Assembly: GCF_028649475.1 (NCBI RefSeq)
Contig: NZ_JAQSIP010000011.1
Span: forward strand, 62,001 to 126,000
Reading direction: 5' to 3'
Length of the DNA stretch: 64,000 bases
DNA from: Curvibacter cyanobacteriorum
GTDB taxonomy: Bacteria; Pseudomonadota; Gammaproteobacteria; Burkholderiales; Burkholderiaceae_C
Under the pieces are notes generated by a model. That model was not told the DNA's origin, did no database searches, and saw only the letters and a program-made list of their open reading frames with translations. The first letter of the stretch is position 1. The number at the start of each line of letters is the position of its first letter. Position numbers and translations under genes: made by a program. Of the stretch, positions 20,310 through 28,946 are shown piece after piece.

Positions 20310-20539
20310 TGACCGACTGCTTTATCTGAGCAAATGCGGTGCTGAGCCAGATCAAAAAAGCGCCGATTTGGGGCAAGCTGCACCGTCATGGTGGACAAAC
20401 CTTCCAAGCAACCCCTTGAAAAGCCTTGCCAGACAAGGGAGTTGGAAATCAGACTGCCAGGACTACAAAAAATCAAACTCCTCATCGCCCCAGAAGTTGA
20501 CGCACCCCACTGATAAGAGCACCTGGATTCAAGCCGTCC

Positions 20540-20551
20540 AATTCACGAATT
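20540..20551. promoter_or_regulatory. Candidate IacR operator, transporter side
   Basis: AATTC-AC-GAATT is a perfect 5-bp inverted repeat with a 2-base centre, about 150 bases upstream of the substrate-binding-protein start. Read on the minus strand it is AATTCGTGAATT, which resembles AATTACGTGAAT at 20287-20298. Paired sites at both promoters would fit one MarR regulator controlling both operons. Confidence 0.38.
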
Positions 20552-20698
20552 TAAGAAAATTTATTTAATGGAATTTGGCATGATTAATGCTGACCTGGAT
20601 CAACCCAGGCTGACGGCACACCCTGCGCACCTGGGTCCGGAGGAAACCCTCGCTTTTTTCTTCACCCTTGCGCTGTGCAGCGCGCGGAGTTCGCCACC

Positions 20699-21853
20699 AT
20701 GTCGTCTCTTTCCCGCCTCGTCCGTCCCCTCTTGCTGACCAGCCTGCTGGCCGCCTGCCACCTGGCCCAGGCCCAGATCAAAGTAGGGGTGGTGTCCTCG
20801 GCCACCGGCCCCATCGCGCTGGTGGGCATCCCCCAGAAGAACACCGTGCCCCTGCTGCCGACCAAGGTGGCCGGGCAAACGATTGAGTACATCGCGCTGG
20901 ACGACGCCAGCGACCCGACCGCCTCGGTGTCAGCGATCAAGAAGCTGATCAACGAGGACAAAGTGGACGCGCTGATCGGCCCCAGCGGCTCGCCCAACGC
21001 CATGGGGGTGATCCAGTTCGTGGCCGAGGCTGGCGTGCCCATGTTTGCCCCGGTGGGCACCGCGGCCGTGGTGCTGCCGATGACCGAACAGAAGAAGTGG
21101 GTCTTCAAGACCACCCAGAACGACGACCTGATTGCCCGTGCCCTGGTGCAGCAGATGAGCCAGACCGGCATCAAGACGGTGGGCTTCATCGGCACCGCCG
21201 ACCCCTATGGCGACAACTGGCACAAGGTGTTTGAAGGCATGGCCACGCAGGCCGGCATCAAGCTGGTGTCGGTGGAGCGCTTCCAGCGCCAGGACACCTC
21301 GCTGACCGCGCAATCGCTCAAGACCCTGGCCGCCAAGCCGGACGCGGTGCTGATCGCCGCGCCAGGCAGCTCGTCGGTGCTGCCGCAGACCACGCTTTAC
21401 GACCAGGGCTACCGCGGCAAGGTCTACCAGACGCACGGCGCCGCCCTGCCCGACTTCCTGAAGCTCGGGGGCAAGAAGGTCGAGGGCACCATCCTGGCCG
21501 CCAGCGGCATGCTGGTGCTGGACCAGATAAGCGACAGCAACCCGAGCAAGAAGATCGCCAGCGCCTATGTCGCCGCCTACGAGAAGCTCAATGGCACCAA
21601 GCCCGCCACCTTCGGCGCCAACGTGTACGACGCAGGCCTGCTGCTGCAGGCCGCCATCCCGGTGGCGCTGAAAAGCGGCAAGCCCGGCACGCCGGCCTTC
21701 CGCAGCGCGCTGCGCGATGCGCTGGAGCAGGTGCGTGAACTGCCCGCCACCCAGGGCGTCTACAACCTGAGCGCAGCCGACCACAGCGGCTTTGACGAAC
21801 GCGGGCGCGAGCTGATCACCGTGAAAAACGGTCAGTGGACGCTGCTGAAGTGA
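20699..21853 (+). CDS. Branched-chain-amino-acid-type ABC transporter substrate-binding protein
   Basis: A 384-aa periplasmic-binding-protein type 1 (LivK/Peripla_BP_6) lipid-free SBP. The signal peptide runs MSSLSRLVRPLLLTSLLAACHLAQA, followed by IKVGVVSSATGPIALVGI. Ligand-lobe landmarks are IALDDASDPTASVSAIKKLI, ALIGPSGSPNAMGVIQF and TVGFIGTADPYGDNW. The LLAAC segment resembles a lipobox, so lipidation is possible. The start at 20699 has GGAG nine bases upstream and exposes the signal peptide; 20675 is an alternative. It heads the transporter operon divergent from iacHABICDEFG, so the likely ligand is indole-3-acetate or a related aromatic acid or amide; this is inferred only from context. 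Confidence 0.85.
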   Translation: MSSLSRLVRPLLLTSLLAACHLAQAQIKVGVVSSATGPIALVGIPQKNTVPLLPTKVAGQTIEYIALDDASDPTASVSAIKKLINEDKVDALIGPSGSPNAMGVIQFVAEAGVPMFAPVGTAAVVLPMTEQKKWVFKTTQNDDLIARALVQQMSQTGIKTVGFIGTADPYGDNWHKVFEGMATQAGIKLVSVERFQRQDTSLTAQSLKTLAAKPDAVLIAAPGSSSVLPQTTLYDQGYRGKVYQTHGAALPDFLKLGGKKVEGTILAASGMLVLDQISDSNPSKKIASAYVAAYEKLNGTKPATFGANVYDAGLLLQAAIPVALKSGKPGTPAFRSALRDALEQVRELPATQGVYNLSAADHSGFDERGRELITVKNGQWTLLK

Positions 21854-21863
21854 GGCCTGGGTG

Positions 21864-22910
21864 ATGGATCTGCAAATCGCCATGCTGCTGGGCCAGGACG
21901 GCATGACCAGCGGCGCCATCTACGCCCTGCTGGCCTTGTCCATCGTGCTGGTCTTCACCGTCACGCGCATCATGCTGGTGCCGCAAGGTGAGTTCGTGAC
22001 CTTTGGCGCCATGACCATGGCCGCCCTGCAGGCCGGGCAGACCGCCCGCCTGGCCTGGTTGCTGCTGGCCCTGGCGGCCCTGCACTGGGCGCTGCGCGGC
22101 TGGCGCGCCTGGCGCCGCGGTGACGCGGTGGCGCGCGCCCTGTTCGCCGGCCCGGCCCTGCTGCTGCCCGCGGTGACCGGGGGCCTGTGGCTGATCAGCC
22201 GCCTGCCCGGCTCGGCCGACTGGCCCATGGGCCTGCAGGCGCTCTACACCCTGGCCCTGGTGGTGCCGCTGGGCCCGCTGCTGTACGACCTGTGCTTTCG
22301 CCCGATCGCGGCCGCGCATTCGCTGGTGCTGCTGATCGTGTCGATCGCGGTGCACGTCGTGCTGGTGGGTCTGGCGCTGATGATGTTCGGCGCCGAGGGC
22401 GCACGCACCCAGCCGTTCTCGGAAGAGGGCCTGGCGCTGGGGCCGGTGACGCTGAACGGCCAGACCCTGTGGGTGCTGGTGGTGTCGCTGCTGCTGATCG
22501 GTGCGCTGTACCTGTTCTTTGAGCGCAGCCTGTATGGCAAGGCGCTGCGCGCCACCGCGGTGAACCGGCTCGGCGCCGAGCTGATGGGCATCTCGCCGAC
22601 GCTGGCGGGTCAGGCCTGTTTTGGGGTGGCGGCGTTCATGGGCGGCCTGTCCGGGGTGCTGATCGCGCCACTGACGACGCTCTACTACGACTCCGGCTTC
22701 ATCATCAGCCTCAAGGGCTTTGTCGGCGCCGTGGTCGGGGGGCTGATCAGCTACCCCGTGGGGGCCCTGGGCGCCCTGGGCGTGGGCCTGGTCGAGGCGT
22801 ACTCCACCTTCTGGGCCAGCACCTACAAAGAGGTGATTGTGTTCACCCTGATCCTGCCGTTTTTGCTGTGGCGCTCGCTCGCCACCCACCACCACGAGGA
22901 GGACGCATGA
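21864..22910 (+). CDS. Branched-chain-type ABC transporter permease (LivH-like)
   Basis: A 348-aa inner-membrane permease of the LivH (BPD_transp_2) family with about eight hydrophobic segments. Family motifs include GMTSGAIYALLALSIVLVF, LFFERSLYGKALRATAVN (the coupling EAA-like loop) and GLSGVLIAPLTTLYYDSG. The stretch from about residue 65 to 105 (WRAWRRGDAVARALFAGPAL) adds a cytoplasmic loop. The start at 21864 has GAGG upstream; a GTG one codon earlier is also in frame. The stop overlaps the next ATG as ATGA. Confidence 0.85.
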   Translation: MDLQIAMLLGQDGMTSGAIYALLALSIVLVFTVTRIMLVPQGEFVTFGAMTMAALQAGQTARLAWLLLALAALHWALRGWRAWRRGDAVARALFAGPALLLPAVTGGLWLISRLPGSADWPMGLQALYTLALVVPLGPLLYDLCFRPIAAAHSLVLLIVSIAVHVVLVGLALMMFGAEGARTQPFSEEGLALGPVTLNGQTLWVLVVSLLLIGALYLFFERSLYGKALRATAVNRLGAELMGISPTLAGQACFGVAAFMGGLSGVLIAPLTTLYYDSGFIISLKGFVGAVVGGLISYPVGALGALGVGLVEAYSTFWASTYKEVIVFTLILPFLLWRSLATHHHEEDA

Positions 22911-24766
22911 GCGCCACCCTGCCCACCCCCAACGAGGCCCAGCTGGCCTCGGCCCTGAACCCCCAAACCGGTGCCTGGCGCCGCTGGGCCTGGCCCGTGC
23001 TGGCCCTGCTGTTTGTGCTGCTGGGCCCGCTGATGCCGAGCTTTCAGCTCACGCTGGCCAACCACATCGGCCTGGCCGCGCTGACCACCCTGGGCCTGGT
23101 GCTGCTGACCGGCGTGGCCGGCATGACCAGCTTTGGCCAGGCCGCCTTTGTCGGCCTGGGCGCCTACGCCTGCGCCTACCTGAGCGCCGTGCCCACACTG
23201 CCCGCCTGGCTGCAACCGCTGGCCGGTTCGCACTGGAGCGCCCTGCTGCTGGGCCTGGTCCTGACGCTGGTGATTGCGGCCGTGCTGGGCGCGCTGACGC
23301 TGCGCCTGTCTGGCCACTTCTTGCCGCTGGGCACCATCTGCTGGGGCCTGGCACTGTTCTACCTGTTTGGCACGCTGGAGGTGCTGGGCGCGCACTCGGG
23401 CCTGTCGGGTCTGCCCGCGCTGAGCCTGGGCCCGTGGCTGCTGGACAAGCCCGAGAAGATGTTTGTGCTGATCTGGGTCACCGTGCTGGGCGCGCTGCTG
23501 CTGGTGCACAACCTGCTGGACTCGCGCAGCGGCCGCGCCATCCGCGCCCTCAATGGCGGCCAGGCCATGGCCGACTCGATGGGCGTGCCGGTGTTCCGCG
23601 CCAAGCTGACCGCCTTCATGCTGTCGGCCGCGCTGGCCTGCGTGTCGGGCTGGCTCTATGCCTGCAACCAGCGCTTTGTCAGCCCCGCGCCATTCAGCCT
23701 GGGCGCGGGCATTGACTACCTGTTCATGGCCCTGATTGGCGGCAGCGGCCAGCTGTGGGGCGCGGTGCTGGGTGCCGGTGTGGTGACGCTGGCGCGCGAC
23801 CTGCTGCAAGACAGCCTGCCCAAGCTGCTGGGCAGCAGCGGCAGCTACGACGCGATCGTGTTTGGCGTGCTGATCGTGCTGCTGATGCAGCGCGCGCCCG
23901 CCGGCCTGGGGGGTTGGATCGTGCGCCGCTGGCCGCGCCGCCCGCGGGCGACCGTGGCAAGCCACGGCCCTGCCACACCCCTGCCCCGCCGCACCCTGCC
24001 GGCACGCGGCCAGACCGTGCTGCAGGTGCGCGGACTGACCCGCCGCTTTGGTGGCCTGGTGGCCAACCGCGACCTGAACCTGGACCTGCGGGCCGGCGAG
24101 ATCCTGGCCGTCATCGGGCCCAATGGGGCGGGCAAGAGCACGCTGTTCAACCAGCTGTCCTGCGTGGACCAGCCGACCTCGGGCGAGATCGAGTTCTGCG
24201 GTCAGAACGTGCGCGGCTGGGGCGCCCGGCGCATCGCCGCGGCGGGCTTGTCGCGCACCTTCCAGCACGTCAAGCTGCTGCCCAACATGAGCGTGCTGGA
24301 GAACGTGGCCATCGGGGCCCACCTGCGCGGTCGCCAGGGCCTGCTGCCCAGTGCCCTGCGACTGGACCGGCGCGAAGAACACGCGCTGCTGGCCGAGGCG
24401 CAGCGCCAGCTCGACCGCGTGGGCCTGGGCGCCCTGGCCCATGCCGAGGCCGGCAACCTGGCGCTGGGACAGCAGCGCCTGCTGGAGATCGCCCGCGCCC
24501 TGTGCGCCGACCCCAGTGTGCTGCTGCTCGACGAGCCCGCGGCCGGCCTGCGCCACCAGGAGAAACAAGCCCTGGCCGAACTGCTGCAACGCCTGCGCGC
24601 CGAAGGCATGGCGGTGCTGCTGGTCGAGCACGACATGGACTTCGTGATGAACCTGGTGGACCGCATCGTGGTGGTGGTGTTCGGCGAAAAAATCGCCGAA
24701 GGCCTGCCGCAGGACATCCAGCAAAACGAACAGGTGCTCGACGCCTACCTTGGAGCCTCCGCATGA
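22907..24766 (+). CDS. Fused ABC permease-ATPase (LivM-LivG)
   Basis: A 619-aa fusion. Residues 25-340 form a LivM-type permease ([58 protein letters not shown]). Residues 365-615 form a LivG-type ATPase with Walker [10 protein letters not shown], the LivG hallmark [19 protein letters not shown], signature [15 protein letters not shown] (LALGQQ in place of LSGGQQ) and Walker [11 protein letters not shown]. The junction is an Arg/Pro-rich linker. The fusion is in-frame with no sign of frameshift, and such M-G fusions are known in beta-proteobacteria. It overlaps both neighbours by ATGA. Confidence 0.88.
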   Translation: MSATLPTPNEAQLASALNPQTGAWRRWAWPVLALLFVLLGPLMPSFQLTLANHIGLAALTTLGLVLLTGVAGMTSFGQAAFVGLGAYACAYLSAVPTLPAWLQPLAGSHWSALLLGLVLTLVIAAVLGALTLRLSGHFLPLGTICWGLALFYLFGTLEVLGAHSGLSGLPALSLGPWLLDKPEKMFVLIWVTVLGALLLVHNLLDSRSGRAIRALNGGQAMADSMGVPVFRAKLTAFMLSAALACVSGWLYACNQRFVSPAPFSLGAGIDYLFMALIGGSGQLWGAVLGAGVVTLARDLLQDSLPKLLGSSGSYDAIVFGVLIVLLMQRAPAGLGGWIVRRWPRRPRATVASHGPATPLPRRTLPARGQTVLQVRGLTRRFGGLVANRDLNLDLRAGEILAVIGPNGAGKSTLFNQLSCVDQPTSGEIEFCGQNVRGWGARRIAAAGLSRTFQHVKLLPNMSVLENVAIGAHLRGRQGLLPSALRLDRREEHALLAEAQRQLDRVGLGALAHAEAGNLALGQQRLLEIARALCADPSVLLLDEPAAGLRHQEKQALAELLQRLRAEGMAVLLVEHDMDFVMNLVDRIVVVVFGEKIAEGLPQDIQQNEQVLDAYLGASA

Positions 24767-25554
24767 GTGAACAAGCCCCCTCCCCCACCTTGACCGCGGT
24801 GGCCGACGCGCCGCTGCTGGCGGTGCACGACCTCAGCGTGGCCTACGGCAAGATCGAAGCCCTGACCCAGGCCAGCCTGACCGTGCAGGCCGGTGAGATC
24901 GTCACCGTGATCGGCCCCAACGGGGCCGGCAAAAGCACCTTGCTGGCCGCCCTGATGGGGGTGCTGCCGACCCGCCAGGGGCAGATTCAGTTCCAGGGCG
25001 AGGCCCTGGGCGACAGCGGCGTGAACGCCCGCGTCGCGCGCGGCCTGGCCCTGGTGCCCGAGACCCGCGCGCTGTTCGCGAGCATGAGCGTCGAGGACAA
25101 CCTGCGCCTGGGCGCCTTCCGCTTTCGGCGCGACGCCAGCAGCCTGCACCAGCAGGCACTGCAAGAGGTGTTTGCACTGTTCCCGCGCCTGCAGGAACGG
25201 CGCAGCCAGCTGGCGGCCACGCTGTCGGGGGGCGAGCGCCAGATGCTGGCCCTGGGCCGCGCGCTGATGGGCCGCCCGCGGCTGCTGATGCTCGACGAAC
25301 CCAGCCTGGGGCTGGCCCCGCTGATCGTGCGCGACATCTTCCGCATCATCGAGCAGCTGCGCCGCCAGGGCGTGTCGATCCTGCTGGTGGAGCAAAACGC
25401 GCGCGCGGCCCTCAAGGTGGCCGACCGGGCCTATGTGCTGGAACTGGGCCGGGTGGTGATGCAGGGGCCTGCCGCCGAGCTGGCCGACGACCCGCGCATC
25501 GTCGAAACCTACCTGGGCCTGCACAGCCAGCACCAGGACAAGCTGGCGGCTTGA
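24763..25554 (+). CDS. Branched-chain-type ABC transporter ATP-binding protein (LivF-like)
   Basis: A 263-aa ATPase that pairs with the LivG half of the upstream fusion. It has Walker [10 protein letters not shown] (about residue 48), [18 protein letters not shown] typical of LivF, signature [15 protein letters not shown] and Walker [14 protein letters not shown], with the switch His replaced by Gln in [20 protein letters not shown] as is normal for LivF. The ATG at 24763 overlaps the preceding stop by four bases; the frame is open far upstream but that reading is a shadow. It completes the importer. Confidence 0.9.
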   Translation: MSEQAPSPTLTAVADAPLLAVHDLSVAYGKIEALTQASLTVQAGEIVTVIGPNGAGKSTLLAALMGVLPTRQGQIQFQGEALGDSGVNARVARGLALVPETRALFASMSVEDNLRLGAFRFRRDASSLHQQALQEVFALFPRLQERRSQLAATLSGGERQMLALGRALMGRPRLLMLDEPSLGLAPLIVRDIFRIIEQLRRQGVSILLVEQNARAALKVADRAYVLELGRVVMQGPAAELADDPRIVETYLGLHSQHQDKLAA

Positions 25555-25660
25555 ACGCGGGCGCGCCAGGGCGGACCGGGTGCGCGCGGTAACATTGCGG
25601 CACGGCGCCCGTGCCGCGCCGAGCCTGCACACTGGCCGCCCCCGCGGTAACCCCTCAGCC

Positions 25661-26134
25661 ATGGCCACCAAGAAGCAACTCAGCCGTTACGACCCTGCCA
25701 GCCCCGAGTTCCGCAAGGAAGAGTTTCCCTTCTACTGGATCGCGCGGGTTTACGGCAGCTACACCCAGGAAATGGAGACCGCCTTGAAGGCGGTCGGGAT
25801 GGACATTCCCACCTGGCGCGTGCTGTTCATCCTGAAGGAGAACGGCACCAGCAGCATCTCGGAGATTTCACTGCACGCCATCGCCAAGCTGTCCACCGTG
25901 ACCAAGACGGTGTACCGCATGAAGGCCGAGGGGCTGCTCGACACCGCCCCGTCGCGGCAGGATGGCCGGGTCACCGAGGTCACGCTGACCGACACCGGCC
26001 GCGACGCGATCGAGCGCATCCAACTGGCCACGCGGCACATTTTTCTGCGCAGCTTCAAGGGGCTGACCCCGTCGCAGATCCAGAAGCTCAACGAACTGCT
26101 GCAAGGCGTGCTGGTCAACTTCGAGGGCCACTGA
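25661..26134 (+). CDS. iacR: MarR-family regulator of auxin catabolism
   Basis: A 157-aa winged-helix regulator. The N-terminus (FRKEEFPFYWIARVYGSYTQEME) and core (WRVLFILKENGTSSISEISLHAIAKLSTVTKTVYRMKAEGLLDTAPSRQDGRVTEVTLTDTGRDAIE, shown here in order: recognition helix then the wing with its DGR motif) are typical MarR. The MarR regulators of iac loci bind indole-3-acetate and derepress the operon. The gene is last in the transporter operon, 106 bases after livF, so it would be induced with the importer. The name follows from family and linkage. The ATG at 25661 lacks a strong Shine-Dalgarno; the frame is open upstream to 25580. Confidence 0.82.
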   Translation: MATKKQLSRYDPASPEFRKEEFPFYWIARVYGSYTQEMETALKAVGMDIPTWRVLFILKENGTSSISEISLHAIAKLSTVTKTVYRMKAEGLLDTAPSRQDGRVTEVTLTDTGRDAIERIQLATRHIFLRSFKGLTPSQIQKLNELLQGVLVNFEGH

Positions 26135-26409
26135 GCCCGCCCGCCGCAGCCCCCTACCCGCTACCCCCTACCCGCTGCCTGCTCCCCGCCGCCAGCCGGC
26201 CACACACCGCCGCCCGCCAGCCACCGGGGTGGCCTGGGGCGGCCGGGCCGGCAGGGCTCCGGCCCCCCCCCCCCGCTGGTCTGGGCTAGGCGCGCCCGCC
26301 CCGATGCCCGGTGGCGCAGCAGCCCCCGGCCAGCCCGGCTTTACACCCCACCACAAGCCGGCCAAGATAGGTCCCCAGTGGCCGCGGTGCGGCCGGTCGA
26401 GGAGGGGTC
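26135..26409. other. Gene-free GC-rich stretch with a 12-C tract
   Basis: This 275-base stretch between iacR and the VOC gene has no supported gene. It contains C-rich direct repeats (CTACCCGCTACCCC-type, about 26150-26180) and a run of 12 C at 26263-26274. I see no terminator hairpin with a T tract after iacR. GGAGGGG at 26401-26407 is the ribosome-binding site of the next gene. Confidence 0.5.
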
Positions 26410-26805
26410 TTGTTTTCACATGTCTTCATGGGCGTCAGCGACTTTGAACGCGCGCTGGCCTTTTACCAACCGCTGATGGACTGCCTGGGCCTGGCCCAGC
26501 GCTTTTGTGAACCCGCGCGGCCCTGGGCGGGTTGGCACAGCCCGGGCGGACAGCGCCCGCTGTTCGTCATCAGCCGGCCGCACGACGGCCAGGCGCCAAC
26601 GCCCGGCAATGGGCAGATGGTGGCCTTTGCGGCCCGCGACCGCGCCACCGTGGACCACGCCCACCGCACCGCCCTGGCGCACGGGGGCCGCTGCGAAGGC
26701 CCGCCAGGCCTGCGACCGCAGTACCACGCACACTACTACGGCGCGTACGTGCGCGACCCGGACGGCAACAAGATCGCGTTGGCCTGCCACACCGCGCCAG
26801 ACTGA
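26410..26805 (+). CDS. VOC-superfamily (glyoxalase-like) protein
   Basis: A 131-aa vicinal-oxygen-chelate protein with the two-module beta-alpha fold. FSHVFMGVSDFERALAFYQPLMDCLGL at the N-terminus and GAYVRDPDGNKIALACH at the C-terminus are the family signature; His in SHVF and Glu/Asp candidates could bind metal, but no clear full ligand set is seen. The start is a TTG at 26410 placed right after GGAGGGG, and it restores the conserved N-terminus; the first ATG (26428) would cut off the first strand. Function unknown; such proteins include resistance and isomerase enzymes. Confidence 0.8.
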   Translation: MFSHVFMGVSDFERALAFYQPLMDCLGLAQRFCEPARPWAGWHSPGGQRPLFVISRPHDGQAPTPGNGQMVAFAARDRATVDHAHRTALAHGGRCEGPPGLRPQYHAHYYGAYVRDPDGNKIALACHTAPD

Positions 26806-26891
26806 GGCGCCGCCGTCGCGGCCCACGTCGCGGCCCGCGCGAGCGGATCCCCCGGCCGCCCGGCGCCCATCGGGTCCAGGCCCGTGGGGCC

Positions 26892-27353
26892 TCAGGCGGC
26901 GGGCCAGCCGTTGCGGGCCAGCGATTCGTTGTCCCAGCCCTTGCGACCGGTCAGCTCCTCGCCCACCCAGTCGGGCAGTTCGACCTGGGTGTTTTCGGCC
27001 GCCATTTCAACCTCGACGGTGTAGAGGCCTTCGAGCCCGCCGTGGTAGCGGTCCACCTCGAAGGTGTGGCCCTTGTGCTCAATGAAGAAACGGGTTTTCT
27101 CCAGCGCGTAGGCGCCGGGTTGGCGCGCCATCTGCAGCGCATCCGCGACGGGAATCGGGTACTCCCATTCCTGGCGCGTGGTGGCGCTCAGCGGAGCGCT
27201 CTTCAAGGTCAGCCAGGCGCGCTCGGCGGCCACCCGCACCCGCAGCAGCACCGCGCCCCGGGCCAGGTAGGCCTGCAGGTAGTGCTCGCCGGTCAGTCCG
27301 TCGAGGATCGAGGGCCGGGTGAGTTTGAATTTGCGTTCGATTTCGAGTGCCAT
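26892..27353 (-). CDS. CYTH-domain protein (triphosphate tunnel metalloenzyme-like)
   Basis: A 153-aa CYTH protein. The N-terminal ALEIERKF is the ExExK-type signature that binds divalent metal and triphosphate; basic and acidic strand residues follow (RVRVAAERAWLTLKS, YALEKTRFFIEHKGHTFEVDRYHGGLEGLYTVEVEM). Members are inorganic triphosphatases, thiamine triphosphatases or class IV adenylyl cyclases; the short length favours a phosphatase, but this cannot be settled here. The ATG at 27353 has GGAGG eight bases upstream. It stands alone between two small genes. Confidence 0.82.
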   Translation of the reverse strand: MALEIERKFKLTRPSILDGLTGEHYLQAYLARGAVLLRVRVAAERAWLTLKSAPLSATTRQEWEYPIPVADALQMARQPGAYALEKTRFFIEHKGHTFEVDRYHGGLEGLYTVEVEMAAENTQVELPDWVGEELTGRKGWDNESLARNGWPAA

Positions 27354-27574
27354 GGGAGAACCTCCGCTTTCTTTCTTGGTGTGTCTTGGGCTGGGCCCTC
27401 GGGGGCGCGGTGCGCCAACCCGGAACCGGTGATTCTCGGTCACTGGCGCTCGCGCGCCCAGCAACACGCCGAGCCGGCTGGCGCCAGCGTCAATGCCCGG
27501 CACCAGGGGGACGGGTGGGCGCGCCGGGCCGGCCGGCGAGGCGCTCCTTCATGGCGGGCGCTGCCGGGCCCGCC

Positions 27575-27982
27575 TCACTGCCCTTCAAACAGCCCGCCGA
27601 CATCCACCAGTTCAAAGGCCATCTCGGGGTGCCGCTCCAGGCTTTGCTTGATGGCCGCGGGGATGGCCTGGCGCGTCTTGCGGCACAGGCCCGGTTGCTC
27701 GTGCACCAGGATCAGGATGCCGCGCAGGCTGCGCACGCCGTTCGGGCTGGACTGGATGGTCATGGTGATGCCCAGCTGCTGCGCCATCAGCGTTTCCATG
27801 CGGCGCAGCTCGGCCAGGGTGCTGAGGTTTTCCAGGCGCTGCAGCAGGCGCTTTTCTTCCTCGCGCGTGAGGCGCAGCACGCGCAGATCCCCGCTGGGGT
27901 TCTGCAGCAGGGCGTCGCGCCCGCAGTTGCAGGCGCCGGGCGGGCATTCGGTGCGGATCGGAAAAAGGGGCGGTGGGGTCAT
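27575..27982 (-). CDS. Conserved hypothetical protein with N-terminal Cys cluster
   Basis: A 135-aa protein I do not recognise. The N-terminus has CPPGACNCGRDALL, three Cys and a Gly-rich turn that could bind metal. Residues 35-75 are highly charged and probably helical (LTREEEKRLLQRLENLSTLAELRRMETLMAQQLG), followed by TIQSSPNGVRSLRGILILVHEQPGLCRKTRQAIPAAI, which looks like a small alpha/beta unit. No signal peptide or membrane segment. Codon bias matches the surroundings, and its frame is better supported than the opposite-strand alternatives. The ribosome-binding site is weak, so the start (27982) is tentative. Confidence 0.6.
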   Translation of the reverse strand: MTPPPLFPIRTECPPGACNCGRDALLQNPSGDLRVLRLTREEEKRLLQRLENLSTLAELRRMETLMAQQLGITMTIQSSPNGVRSLRGILILVHEQPGLCRKTRQAIPAAIKQSLERHPEMAFELVDVGGLFEGQ

Positions 27983-28420
27983 CGTCGGAAGCCGCTTCTT
28001 GACCTGGGTCAGGCCAGCGCATGGAGCCGATCATAGTCAGGCCGCGCGGCAAACCAGGGGCGGTGCTGGAAAACCCCGCCCACCACGCGCCTCCGCCCTG
28101 GCGTGGCCCCGCGCCCCGGCCCGGCGCAGCACAACGTCAACCGTCGTCCAAGTCTGGCCCCTGGGGCACTGCGCCCGCCCCTCGCCAACGCCAACTGAGG
28201 CTTGTTTCAGCCCCATGTTGCCAGCCGATTACACATTGGCCACCGCATTATCAATTAACACAATCACTTGTTCATTGGCGGCCATCCGCATTTAGTCGGC
28301 GCCCCGGGTTGTGGAGAAAATCAATATCCCCGCCTGCACCCATGATTTCTTTTGAACTCATCAAGCCCCGTCCATGATGATATCGGAGGGGGCGGCCAGG
28401 TTTATTCAACCACGACTGCC
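27983..28420. other. Intergenic region upstream of the ion-channel-like gene
   Basis: A 438-base stretch between divergent small genes. The first half is GC-rich and featureless. From about 28200 it becomes AT-rich (ACATTGGCCACCGCATTATC, then CAATTAACACAATCACTTG) and probably holds the promoter for the plus-strand gene. TTG at 28352 is an in-frame alternative start for that gene. No RNA gene is evident. Confidence 0.4.
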
Positions 28421-28885
28421 ATGAACGAAATTAATATATTCAATCAAATTATTTTGGGCGTCGCGCTGTTCGCCTTTGGCGTGCTGCTGCAGACCTTCTT
28501 CACCTTGCTGATTCACCAGCGGGCCGGCCACCACGGCGCGCGCCAAGGCGTCAGCATGGGCCATGCGGCATGTCGCTTGTTCATTTCAATGTCCAGTCTG
28601 ATTGTCAGCGCGGTGATTCAAAGCATGGTCTGGGCAGCGCTCTACGTGAAAATCGGCGCATTCGAGGGCTTTTATCACAGTCTGTTTTTCTCGCTGTCTT
28701 GTTTCTCGACCCTGGGATTTGCCAATTTCTTGCCAGGCGATCATTTCAAACTGCTGTCGGCGCTCGAAGGGATCTCGGGCTCGCTGAACATGGCGTGGGC
28801 TGGCGGCATCATGTACAGCCTGGTCAATGGCTTCTACGCCGCCCTGAGCGCCCGCCAGGGCAAAGCCCCCACGTCCCCGCATTGA
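28421..28885 (+). CDS. Small two-TM ion-channel-like membrane protein
   Basis: A 154-aa membrane protein with about four hydrophobic stretches: a long N-terminal helix (INIFNQIILGVALFAFGVLL), FISMSSLIVSAVIQSMVWAAL, then a pore-like segment and a last helix. The segment FFSLSCFSTLGFANFLPGDHFKLLSALEGISGSLNMAWAGGIMY resembles the Ion_trans_2 pore loop, with TLGFAN where potassium channels have TVGYGD and the typical GLLNLAW-like helix after it. The filter is degenerate, so conduction and selectivity are uncertain. Start at 28421; a TTG at 28352 would add 23 residues. It converges on the TonB-receptor gene. Confidence 0.65.
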   Translation: MNEINIFNQIILGVALFAFGVLLQTFFTLLIHQRAGHHGARQGVSMGHAACRLFISMSSLIVSAVIQSMVWAALYVKIGAFEGFYHSLFFSLSCFSTLGFANFLPGDHFKLLSALEGISGSLNMAWAGGIMYSLVNGFYAALSARQGKAPTSPH

Positions 28886-28946
28886 GGGCGGCCGCGGGCG
28901 ACCGCCGCGCCACCCGGCCGCGCCCCGCCCCGGGGCGGCGGCTGTC

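Larger units (their letters stand above)
20187..20698. promoter_or_regulatory. Divergent regulatory region between iac operon and its ABC transporter
   Basis: A 512-base gene-free stretch between the divergent iacH and substrate-binding-protein genes. The ends are GC-rich, while 20280-20310 and 20535-20585 are AT-rich and are the likely promoters for the minus- and plus-strand operons. Both AT-rich islands hold inverted repeats that share a CGTGAAT element (separate entries). I see no open frame with a ribosome-binding site in this stretch. Confidence 0.6.

Noticed and set aside
22868..24766. Frameshift joining livM and livG by error
   Set aside because: The frame is continuous, both halves are intact, and an Arg/Pro linker joins them; such fusions are known.
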